Shown: one piece after another, positions 6,964 through 12,407 of the stretch
Layout: every line of letters starts with the position of its first letter
Position numbering within the stretch: position 1 is the first letter of the stretch
Assembly (NCBI GenBank): GCA_002699725.1
Contig: PACE01000020.1
Coordinates: forward strand, 73,406 to 85,812
Source of the DNA: Acidimicrobiaceae bacterium
GTDB taxonomy: Bacteria > Actinomycetota > Acidimicrobiia > Acidimicrobiales > MedAcidi-G1
Length of the DNA: 12,407 bases
Direction: 5' to 3'
Notes under the pieces: generated by a model
The model's database searches: none
The model's input: the letters and a program-made list of their open reading frames with translations, nothing else
What the model was told of the DNA's origin: nothing
Translations under genes and position numbers: made by a program

Positions 6964-7002
6964 GTTTCCCCACTGTTGCCCTTGTGTGAACGGTCTGTGA
7001 AC
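6964..7002. promoter_or_regulatory. Putative GlnR operator: four half-sites at 11-bp period
   Basis: Plus strand: GTTTC (6964), GTTGC (6975), GTGAA (6986) and GTGAA (6997) start exactly 11 bp apart with 6-nt spacers. On the minus strand they read TTCAC-n6-TTCAC-n6-GCAAC-n6-GAAAC. The GlnR box of Streptomyces is gTnAc-n6-GaAAc, often doubled, so half-site length, spacing and sequence agree well, the best half-sites lying nearest glnII. The array lies 109 bp from the glnII start and 49 bp from the glnA2 start, and glnR itself is the next gene but one. Confidence 0.65.
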
Positions 7003-7039
7003 GGATGGATGTCCTTTGGCGCGCGGGATCCCGATGCTC

Positions 7040-7045
7040 CATGAT
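7040..7045 (+). promoter_or_regulatory. Candidate -10 element giving a leaderless glnA2 mRNA
   Basis: CATGAT, then 6 nt, then the GTG at 7052. The hexamer deviates from TANNNT at its first base, as may be expected for an activator-dependent promoter. The glnII side has a similar CATCGT. Confidence 0.4.
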
Positions 7046-7051
7046 GGTCCC

Positions 7052-8395
7052 GTGGAGAACGATGCCGATCGCAAACGCGACTACGTCCTGCGCACCGTCG
7101 AGGAGCGCGGGGTCCGCCTGATCCGACTCTGGTTCACCGACGTCCTGGGCCGCCACAAGTCGGTGGCCATCTCGCCGGCCGAGCTCGAGACGGTCTTCGA
7201 CGAGGGCCTGCAGTTCGACGGCTCCTCGATCGACGGCTTCAGCCGGGTCCAGGAGAGCGACGTGCTGGCCGTGCCCGATCCCGGCACCTTCGAGTTGCTC
7301 CCCTGGGCCGACGAGAACGAGCCCTCGGGCATCATGTTCTGCGACATCACCCGACTGGACGGCTCTGCGTTCCCCGGCGATCCCCGCCAGGTCCTGCGCC
7401 ACAACATCGGCCGCGCCCGTGAGGCAGGGTTCGAGATGTTCTGCGCCCCCGAGGTCGAGTTCTTCTACTTCGCCGACGGCAACGGCGGCGTGCCCCAGCC
7501 GCTCGACGGCGCCTCGTACTTCGACCTCACCACCGCCGACGTCTCGTCGGACCTCCGCAAGCGGACCCTGCACATGCTCGAGGCCCTGTCCATCCCGGTG
7601 GAGTACTCGTTCCACGAGGACAGCCCCAGCCAGCACGAGATCGACCTCCAGTACACCGACGCCCTGTCGATGGCCGACGCCGTGATGACACTGCGGCTGA
7701 CCGTGAAGAAGATCGCCATGGAGAAGGGCGTCTACGCAACGTTCATGCCGAAGCCGCTCAACGGCGTCCAGGGTTCGGGCATGCACACGCACCTGTCGCT
7801 GTTCCATGACGGCACCAACGCCTTCCACGACCTCGACAGCGACGACGGCCTCTCGGCGGAGGGCCACGGCTTCATCGCCGGGTTGCTTCACCATGCCCGG
7901 GAGATCACCGCGGTCACCAACCAGTTGGTCAACTCGTACAAGCGAATCAACGAGGGCTACGAAGCCCCGCGCTTCATCTCCTGGGCCCGCAACAACCGCT
8001 CTGCGCTGGTCCGGGTGCCGATCATCAAGCCGGGCAAGACGCAGTCCACCCGGGTCGAATACCGGGTACTCGACCCGGCCTGCAATCCGTACCTGGCCTT
8101 TTCCGTGATCCTGGCGGCCGGGCTGCAGGGCATCAAGGAGGGCTACGAGTTGCCTGCCGAGGCCGTCGACAACCTCCACGAGCTCGGATCCGACGACCTG
8201 GCCTCACTCGGCGTGCGGCCGCTACCGTCCAACCTGGCCGAGGCGCTCGACGAGATGGAGACCTCCGAGCTCGTCCGGGACGCTCTGGGTGACCACATCT
8301 TCGAGTGGTTCCTCCGCAACAAGCGGGCCGAGTGGGACGAGTACCAGTGTCAGGTCACGCCGTTCGAACTGGAGCGCTACCTGCCAACCTGGTGA
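7052..8395 (+). CDS. glnA2: Type I glutamine synthetase, GlnA2-like, without adenylylation tyrosine
   Basis: A 447-residue GSI enzyme making glutamine (or a related gamma-glutamyl product) from glutamate and ATP. Markers: FDGSSIDGF (55-63), CAPEVEFFYF (131-140; E134, E136), MPKPLNGVQGSGMHTHLS (232-249), NRSALVRVP (315-323), and EYRVLDPACNPYLAF (336-350). R65 corresponds to the arginine that mediates glutamine feedback in the GSI-alpha enzyme of Bacillus. Where GSI-beta enzymes carry NLYDLP, with the adenylylated Tyr, this one reads NLHELG (H376), so adenylylation is not expected. The protein aligns from the second decade onward with mycobacterial GlnA2 (446 residues). The GTG at 7052 gives that length; the in-frame TTG 7016 and ATG 7034 are less likely. 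It is followed 13 nt later by glnR. Confidence 0.93.
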   Translation: MENDADRKRDYVLRTVEERGVRLIRLWFTDVLGRHKSVAISPAELETVFDEGLQFDGSSIDGFSRVQESDVLAVPDPGTFELLPWADENEPSGIMFCDITRLDGSAFPGDPRQVLRHNIGRAREAGFEMFCAPEVEFFYFADGNGGVPQPLDGASYFDLTTADVSSDLRKRTLHMLEALSIPVEYSFHEDSPSQHEIDLQYTDALSMADAVMTLRLTVKKIAMEKGVYATFMPKPLNGVQGSGMHTHLSLFHDGTNAFHDLDSDDGLSAEGHGFIAGLLHHAREITAVTNQLVNSYKRINEGYEAPRFISWARNNRSALVRVPIIKPGKTQSTRVEYRVLDPACNPYLAFSVILAAGLQGIKEGYELPAEAVDNLHELGSDDLASLGVRPLPSNLAEALDEMETSELVRDALGDHIFEWFLRNKRAEWDEYQCQVTPFELERYLPTW

Positions 8396-8408
8396 CGGCA
8401 GACTCCCG

Positions 8409-9089
8409 ATGGACCCACTCCTCGTCTTCCCCGACCCGCCCCCGCCTGAACTGGCGCAGGCTCTCGACCTCGGTGGCTGGTCGTGGAAGTCCTGCGGGGA
8501 TCCGGACGCCGCCATGGCCCAGGAGCCGGACGAGGGCTGGGCAGGGGCCGTCGTCGCCGCCGACGTCGACCCGGAGGCCGCCTTCGCCCTCTGCCGGCGC
8601 CTCCGCAAGGGCGAGATGCCGCTCGAGCCGCTACTGCTCCTGGTCGGCGCCAACCAACTCGAGGACCTCGAAATCCGCGACGACCTGTTCGACGACTTCT
8701 GCCTCACTCCGGTCCAGCCGGTCGAGTTGACCGTCAGGCTGCGCCACATGTTCTGGCGGACGGGTCGGGGCTCGCGACCCGACCTCGTCGAGTACGGGCC
8801 GTTGGTCCTGAACGTCGAGACATACCAGGCGAAAATCGACGGCCAGCCGCTCGACCTCACCTACATGGAGTACGAACTGCTCAAGTTCCTCGCCTCGCAC
8901 CCCGGCAAGGTGTTCACCCGCGAGACCCTGCTGAGCCGGGTGTGGGGCTACGACTACTACGGCGGCGCCCGCACGGTCGACGTCCACATCCGGCGCCTTC
9001 GGGCAAAGCTCGGCGAGGAGCACGCCGGCCTGATCCACACCGTCCGGTCGGTGGGCTACCGCTTCGGCCAGTCGCGCTGGGGCGTGTAG
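8409..9089 (+). CDS. glnR: GlnR-type nitrogen regulator (OmpR family, atypical receiver)
   Basis: A 226-residue DNA-binding protein, the global nitrogen regulator of actinobacteria, which activates or represses glutamine synthetase and ammonium uptake genes. The C-terminal winged helix (about 130-220) closely follows Streptomyces GlnR: LDLTYMEYELLKFLASHPGK (148-167), VWGYDYYGGARTVDVHIRRL (178-197), and TVRSVGYRF (211-219). The N-terminal half has receiver-like length but lacks the normal acidic pocket: residues 2-9 read DPLLVFPD instead of a DD pair, and D52 in VVAADVDP is the only candidate at the usual phosphorylation site. This fits the known phosphorylation-independent GlnR receiver. The ATG is 13 nt after glnA2, so they form an operon. 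The gene ends 11 nt from a convergent small gene. Confidence 0.9.
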   Translation: MDPLLVFPDPPPPELAQALDLGGWSWKSCGDPDAAMAQEPDEGWAGAVVAADVDPEAAFALCRRLRKGEMPLEPLLLLVGANQLEDLEIRDDLFDDFCLTPVQPVELTVRLRHMFWRTGRGSRPDLVEYGPLVLNVETYQAKIDGQPLDLTYMEYELLKFLASHPGKVFTRETLLSRVWGYDYYGGARTVDVHIRRLRAKLGEEHAGLIHTVRSVGYRFGQSRWGV

Positions 9090-9100
9090 TCCGGTTCGAC

Positions 9101-9289
9101 TCAGTCGTCGGCGGGCCCTGTGTACGGATTGGCCTCGCTCACCTCGAGCAGTTCGGACCCCTCGTGGCGGACGTCGGCGTCGCGCTTGAGCAGGTTGCCG
9201 AGGGCAAAGGCTCCCAGCGCACCGCTCATGAGGATGCCGACGGGCATCACGACGACGAGCACCACGATCATGATCACTGCTCCGGCCAT
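9101..9289 (-). CDS. 62-residue membrane protein (hypothetical)
   Basis: An ATG (9289) to TGA frame encoding a very hydrophobic N-terminal half (about residues 4-30, one long or two short membrane helices) followed by a charged tail LLKRDADVRHEGSELLEVSEANPYTG, quoted here in part only for orientation: basic LLKR at 33-36, then an acidic soluble stretch. Topology by the positive-inside rule puts the C-terminal tail in the cytoplasm. I recognise no family. It is convergent with glnR (11-nt gap) and 45 nt downstream of ridA on the same strand, with a small hairpin between. No good ribosome binding site precedes it. Confidence 0.6.
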   Translation of the reverse strand: MAGAVIMIVVLVVVMPVGILMSGALGAFALGNLLKRDADVRHEGSELLEVSEANPYTGPADD

Positions 9290-9307
9290 GGAGGCAGTCT
9301 GCCAGAA

Positions 9308-9323
9308 CCCGGGCGGCCCCGGG
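9308..9323 (-). terminator. Possible hairpin terminator after ridA
   Basis: CCCGGG (9308-9313), loop CGGC, CCCGGG (9318-9323): a 6-bp GC-only stem 11 nt beyond the ridA stop. It may end or attenuate the molybdopterin fusion-ridA transcript ahead of the 62-residue membrane protein gene. Confidence 0.4.
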
Positions 9324-9334
9324 GAAACGGCACC

Positions 9335-9691
9335 TCAGCCGGTGTGGGCGATGGCCTCGATCTCGACCCGTGCCCCCAGCGGCAGGGCGGCGACGGCGAC
9401 GGCGGATCGGGCCGGGCGGTGGTCGCCGAAGGCCTCACAGTAGATGGCGTTCATGGCCGCGTAGTCGTCCATGTCGACGAGGAACACGGTCGCCTTGACC
9501 ACGTCATCCAGCGAGGCACCCTCCGACCCGAGGACGCTGCGCAGGTTGGCGAGTGCCTGGGTGAGCTGGCCCTCGAGCCCGCCTTCGACCAGCGCCCCTT
9601 CGGCGATGCCCACCTGTCCGCTGGTGAGCAGGAAGTCGCCCACGCGCATGATCGGCGTGTAGGGGCCCACGGGCTTCGGTGTGTCGGTCAT
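9335..9691 (-). CDS. ridA: RidA/YjgF/Rid family enamine/imine deaminase
   Basis: A 118-residue cytosolic protein of the RidA family, trimeric in characterised members, which hydrolyses reactive enamine/imine intermediates such as 2-aminoacrylate. The N-terminal PVGPYTPIMRVGDFLLTSGQ (7-26), AxxNLxxVL (47-54), and RPARSAVAVAALP (92-104) are family blocks. R95 corresponds to the substrate-carboxylate-binding R105 of E. coli RidA, and IEAIA (111-115) closes the pocket. The ATG at 9691 is chosen over one at 9706 because AGGAGA (9698-9703) sits six bases before it. It follows the FeS-molybdopterin fusion gene with 18 nt between, so they are probably co-transcribed and might share an N-heterocycle or amine catabolic step; that link is inference. 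Confidence 0.93.
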   Translation of the reverse strand: MTDTPKPVGPYTPIMRVGDFLLTSGQVGIAEGALVEGGLEGQLTQALANLRSVLGSEGASLDDVVKATVFLVDMDDYAAMNAIYCEAFGDHRPARSAVAVAALPLGARVEIEAIAHTG

Positions 9692-9697
9692 CGGGAT

Positions 9698-9703
9698 TCT
9701 CCT
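9698..9703 (-). promoter_or_regulatory. Shine-Dalgarno for ridA
   Basis: AGGAGA, 6 nt before the ATG at 9691. It overlaps the alternative upstream ATG (9706) reading frame and so selects the shorter 118-residue product. Confidence 0.7.
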
Positions 9704-9709
9704 CATGGC

Positions 9710-11236
9710 TCAGGTGGCGGTCGGCCAGGACTCCGGCGCTCCGCGATTCAACCATGTGGCGGCGGCCACCGCTGCGAAGACGGCGTCGGACCCGTTGCAG
9801 GGCTCGCTGTCGTCGGGCTCGATCACGACCTCGATGGAGGGCGTCTCGGTGGCCCGCACCACGTCGAACGACCGGACGGTCAGGTCCTGGACCGTGCCCT
9901 CGTCGTCCACGACCAGCGACTCGGACGTGACCCAACTCCAGGCCATGTGGGCGGCGCCGACGCAGTAGGAGCGCAGGACGGTCTCGTCAAGCGGGTCGCC
10001 GCACCCCACCGTGATCCGAATGCCGTCGGCGTCGACCTGAGCCGTCGCTGTCCCACCATCGGGTGCGATGACGGTGCCAACCTCACCCCGGGCGGCGGCC
10101 AGCAGCGCCACGGCCTCGGCCCAGCCGGCTGCCCGCAGGTCGACGGAGGTGGGCGGACCGGCGATGTCGACCTCCTCGACGACCAGTCCCGGGGCGACGC
10201 GGGCGACAGCGGCGTCGATGCCTGACGTACGGGCGACCCGCAGTACGCCCCGACCGTCGGCATCGACGCCACCGGCGACCGGTGGTCGCTTCGGCCCGAG
10301 CCGCACGGTGTCCTCGCGGGCGTACAGCATGAGCACCGGACGGCCGTGCTCGTCGGCCAGGCTGCGCGCCTCGGTGGGCGCCGACGACCTCGACTTACCG
10401 CCGAAGGCGCCGCCGTTGGCGAGCGGCGACGACGGTTCGCCACCCGGCACGCACCAGGCGGCGTCGGTCTCGAGGTAGGCGGGCTCGACCCACGAGGTGC
10501 GGAGGGTCGCCGCCCAGTCGCCGGGAGGGAGGTCCAGCGGTGGACGTGCAGGGACCGTCGTGCGGCGGCCCTGCACCTTGCCGGCGGCGACGCGGGCCTC
10601 AGCGACCGTCTCACCGATCCCGAAGCCTCCACTGCCGTCGGGCACGGCGACGAGGTGGTCGTCGGGTGCGGTGTCGGCGGCGAAGCCTCCACGACCGAGG
10701 ACGACGTCGGGCCCGACCGCCTGCGGGACACCTCCCTCGAGTTCGGCGCGGCGGGCGGCGAGCACCGGGTCGCCGGTCCAGGCGCCGGTGCCATAGGCAT
10801 CCCAGGCCTCGAGGATCGTCTGCCAACCGGTGCAGCGGCAGAGGTGGGCGTGGAGTGCCCGTGCGGCACGTTCCCGGTCGGTCTCGCCTGAGGCCCGCAG
10901 TCCGGCGAGGCGCACGACGATTCCGGGCGTGCAGAATCCGCACTGACTGCCTCCGGTCGAGCAGAAGGCGTCGGCCCATGCCCGTTGTTCCGACTCGGGG
11001 AGGCCGTCGAGGGTGGTGATGTTGCGGCCGGCCACCCGTCGAGCCGGTGTCACGCACGACACCCGGGGCTGCCCATCGACCAGCACGGTGCAGCAGCCGC
11101 ACTGGCCCTGCGGGCTGCACCCGTCCTTGACTGACGTGATGCCGAGACGTTCACGCAGCAAGTCGAGCAGGGTCGAACCATCGTCGTCGAAGGCCACCTC
11201 CCGGCCATCGACGGTCAACGAGAATTCAGGATCCAC
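9710..11236 (-). CDS. [2Fe-2S] (CoxS-type) protein fused to a shortened xanthine-dehydrogenase-like molybdopterin domain
   Basis: A 508-residue protein joining two parts of the xanthine dehydrogenase/aldehyde oxidase family. Residues 5-155 are a CoxS-like module: plant-type cluster C40, C46, C49, C61 (first gap one residue longer than the usual CX4CX2C) and helical cluster C99, C102, C133, C135 (QCGFCTPG, LCRCTGW). From about 178 the sequence is molybdopterin-subunit-like: VLGRGGFAAD, WVEPAYLETDAAW (249-261), GGAFGGK (275-281), and a C-terminal EPCNGSDAVFAAVAAA (478-493). Only about 335 residues remain where about 750 are usual, and no FAD (CoxM) subunit is nearby. The start is uncertain: GTG 11236 (CACACT 6 nt before) or TTG 11254. 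The frame is open throughout, so it is probably not a pseudogene. The substrate is unknown. It is upstream of ridA. Confidence 0.8.
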   Translation of the reverse strand: MDPEFSLTVDGREVAFDDDGSTLLDLLRERLGITSVKDGCSPQGQCGCCTVLVDGQPRVSCVTPARRVAGRNITTLDGLPESEQRAWADAFCSTGGSQCGFCTPGIVVRLAGLRASGETDRERAARALHAHLCRCTGWQTILEAWDAYGTGAWTGDPVLAARRAELEGGVPQAVGPDVVLGRGGFAADTAPDDHLVAVPDGSGGFGIGETVAEARVAAGKVQGRRTTVPARPPLDLPPGDWAATLRTSWVEPAYLETDAAWCVPGGEPSSPLANGGAFGGKSRSSAPTEARSLADEHGRPVLMLYAREDTVRLGPKRPPVAGGVDADGRGVLRVARTSGIDAAVARVAPGLVVEEVDIAGPPTSVDLRAAGWAEAVALLAAARGEVGTVIAPDGGTATAQVDADGIRITVGCGDPLDETVLRSYCVGAAHMAWSWVTSESLVVDDEGTVQDLTVRSFDVVRATETPSIEVVIEPDDSEPCNGSDAVFAAVAAATWLNRGAPESWPTAT

Positions 11237-11276
11237 CGAAGGAGTGTGCCGCAACGATCACCGTCGGACGACCCGG

Positions 11277-11282
11277 TACCCT
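11277..11282 (+). promoter_or_regulatory. Candidate -10 element giving a leaderless lipoprotein mRNA
   Basis: TACCCT, then 7 nt, then the ATG at 11290. The whole gap to the divergent fusion gene is about 35-53 nt, so both promoters must overlap. Confidence 0.5.
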
Positions 11283-11289
11283 CGGCAAC

Positions 11290-12168
11290 ATGCAGCAGCC
11301 AGGCAGGCGACAGGTCCTGGCAGGACTCGCGGGGGTGGCCGGAGCCCTCGTGCTCCCCGGCTGTGGGGGCGGCTCGACGACGGCGCCCACCACGACCATG
11401 GCCTCCGACGGCTTCACCCTCGGTGCCCGGTTCGCCGACGGCTACCGGGCACCCGCCGTGCTGGCCGCCGGGTCCCGTCAACGGGCACCGTTCATCCTCA
11501 TCGCCTCCGACGGCTGGCCGGTCGTCGAGGGGGCGCCTGACACGATCGACGTCACGGTCACCAGAGCCGGCGTCGTCGCCCACGAGGGGAGTATCGACCG
11601 CCACGGCGAGCCGGGGGTGACCCCCTACTACCCGCTGGTGTTCACGCCGGAGGTGCCCGGCGACTTCGAGTTGTCCGGTGCCGGGCTGGGCAACCCGTAC
11701 CCGTTCCGGGTGATCGAACGCTCCGCCACCCAACTGGTCCAGGTCGGCGACCCGATGCGAGGCGTCGACACGCCCACCGTCGATCACCCGCTGGGCGTCG
11801 ACCCGATCTGCACCTGGCACGACGGGACCTGTCCGTTCCACGAGGTGACGCTCACCGAAGCACTGGCCACCGGCGGATCGACGGCACTTCTCGTGTCGAC
11901 GCCGCGCTACTGCCAGACGGACGTCTGCGGCCCGGCCCTCGAGGTGCTCATGTCCCTGACACCTGGCACCTCAGGCCTGACCGCCGTTCATGCCGAACCC
12001 TGGATGAACGAGAACCTGAAGGAGTTGACGCCGGTGATCGGCGCCTATGCCCTCGACTTCGAACCCAGCCTCGTCGTGGCCGACGGCGACGGGATCATCC
12101 GCGACATACTCCACTTCGCAATGGACACGAAAGAGGTCCGCCTGGCGCTGCGGAGGGCGACCGCCTGA
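11290..12168 (+). CDS. Tat-type lipoprotein with thioredoxin-like C-terminal domain
   Basis: A 292-residue exported protein. The N-terminus GRRQVLAGLAGVAGALVLPGC has twin arginines (R6, R7), a hydrophobic core, and lipobox LPGC with C25 as the lipidation site; a Gly/Thr-rich linker follows (26-37). The middle part (about 40-145) looks like an extracellular beta-sandwich. The C-terminal part has thioredoxin-fold features: STALLVSTPRYCQTDVCGP (197-215) with C208 and C213 in a CX4C arrangement, then VVADGDGIIRDILHF (262-276), like the beta-strand/hairpin end of TlpA/peroxiredoxin-like proteins. C174 and C181 form a second cysteine pair. A redox role at the outer face of the membrane is likely; partner and substrate are unknown. 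It is convergent with the A-type iron-sulfur carrier gene. Confidence 0.85.
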   Translation: MQQPGRRQVLAGLAGVAGALVLPGCGGGSTTAPTTTMASDGFTLGARFADGYRAPAVLAAGSRQRAPFILIASDGWPVVEGAPDTIDVTVTRAGVVAHEGSIDRHGEPGVTPYYPLVFTPEVPGDFELSGAGLGNPYPFRVIERSATQLVQVGDPMRGVDTPTVDHPLGVDPICTWHDGTCPFHEVTLTEALATGGSTALLVSTPRYCQTDVCGPALEVLMSLTPGTSGLTAVHAEPWMNENLKELTPVIGAYALDFEPSLVVADGDGIIRDILHFAMDTKEVRLALRRATA

Positions 12169-12171
12169 CGC

Positions 12172-12185
12172 GTCCCGACCGGGAC
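12172..12185. terminator. Weak hairpin between convergent genes
   Basis: GTCCC (12172-12176), loop GACC, GGGAC (12181-12185): a 5-bp stem in the 35-nt gap between the lipoprotein gene and the convergent iron-sulfur carrier gene. It is short, so only a possible bidirectional terminator. Confidence 0.3.
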
Positions 12186-12203
12186 CGATGTGGAGGAAGG
12201 GGC

Positions 12204-12407
12204 TTAGGAGAAGCTCTGGCCGCAGCCGCAGGTGCGCTGGGCATTGGGGTTGTCGATCGAGAACCCCGCCTCGTTGAGTCCGTCCTTGTAGTCGAGGGTG
12301 GCGCCCTCGAGCAGTTGGGCGCTGGAAGGATCGACCACGACCCGGATTTCGCCGAAGTTGACCTCGAGGTCGTCGTCGGCACGCTCGGTGTCGAAGAACA
12401 TCTCGTA
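12204..12407 (-). CDS. A-type iron-sulfur carrier (ErpA/IscA/HesB family), 5' end cut by window edge
   Basis: The C-terminal 67 residues of an A-type carrier that delivers [Fe-S] clusters to apoproteins. The visible part has the family pattern: VVVDPSSAQLLEGATLDY, then LNEAGFSIDNPNAQRTCGCGQSF with the paired CGC cysteines that, together with an earlier cysteine beyond the window, hold the cluster. The frame runs to the last base of the window (Y-E-M-F-F), so the methionine at 12401 is internal and the true start lies to the right. The family is usually 105-125 residues. ErpA and IscA cannot be told apart reliably from this part, though the IDNPNAQRTCGCGQSF ending is ErpA-like. It ends 35 nt from the convergent lipoprotein gene. 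Confidence 0.93.
   Translation of the reverse strand, partial: YEMFFDTERADDDLEVNFGEIRVVVDPSSAQLLEGATLDYKDGLNEAGFSIDNPNAQRTCGCGQSFS

Noticed and set aside
7016-7051. Upstream TTG (7016) or ATG (7034) starts for glnA2
   Set aside because: They would add 12 or 6 residues not found in GlnA2-type enzymes, and the GTG at 7052 has -10-like geometry and gives the family length.
6278-8179. 633-codon minus-strand frame
   Set aside because: It is antisense to glnA2 and out of frame with glnII, both of which are unmistakable. It has no domain of its own.
8483-10225. 580-codon plus-strand frame
   Set aside because: It overlaps glnR out of frame and is antisense to ridA and the fusion gene; composition is low-complexity Arg/Gly/His.

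Overview
The window is about 12.4 kb of GC-rich bacterial DNA with tightly packed genes. Gene content points to Actinomycetota: a GlnR-type regulator next to a GlnA2-type glutamine synthetase, a type II (GSII) synthetase, a group 2 principal-like sigma factor, glutamine-dependent NAD synthetase, and several apparently leaderless genes that start 6-7 nt after a TANNNT hexamer. A deep-branching class such as Acidimicrobiia is my guess, not something the sequence proves. Both ends cut through genes: nhaA on the left and an ErpA/IscA-type gene on the right.

Left part (1-2675). On the minus strand lie an RsbV-like STAS protein, an RsbW-like ATPase overlapping it by 4 nt, and then nhaA. Divergent from them is a HAD-IB phosphatase with a C-terminal membrane segment. 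Its 3' end overlaps a convergent 27-residue membrane peptide gene.

Middle (2676-5825). A selenocysteine tRNA gene (selC) with a long variable arm and UCA anticodon sits on the plus strand, separated by a shared hairpin from a convergent group 2 sigma factor gene. Upstream of the sigma gene are a possible promoter and a CRP-like palindrome. Next comes nadE, which needs glutamine as nitrogen donor.

Nitrogen core (5842-9089). glnII (minus) and glnA2-glnR (plus) are divergent. Their 196-bp intergenic region holds four half-sites at an exact 11-bp period that fit the GlnR box layout. The picture is a self-contained nitrogen-assimilation locus: glnR is co-transcribed with one synthetase and probably controls both, and the neighbouring nadE consumes the product. 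The GlnA2-type enzyme lacks the adenylylation tyrosine, so control is likely transcriptional and by feedback.

Right part (9101-12407). On the minus strand, a 508-residue protein fuses a CoxS-type [2Fe-2S] module to a strongly shortened xanthine-dehydrogenase-like molybdopterin part. It is followed by ridA and a 62-residue membrane protein. Divergent from it is a leaderless Tat-type lipoprotein with a thioredoxin-like, cysteine-rich C-terminal half. The window closes with the C-terminal end of an A-type iron-sulfur carrier.

The most interesting items are the miniature FeS-molybdopterin fusion, the isolated selC with an unusual acceptor/T-stem boundary, and the four-half-site GlnR array. I see no mobile element, CRISPR array or sign of recent transfer.
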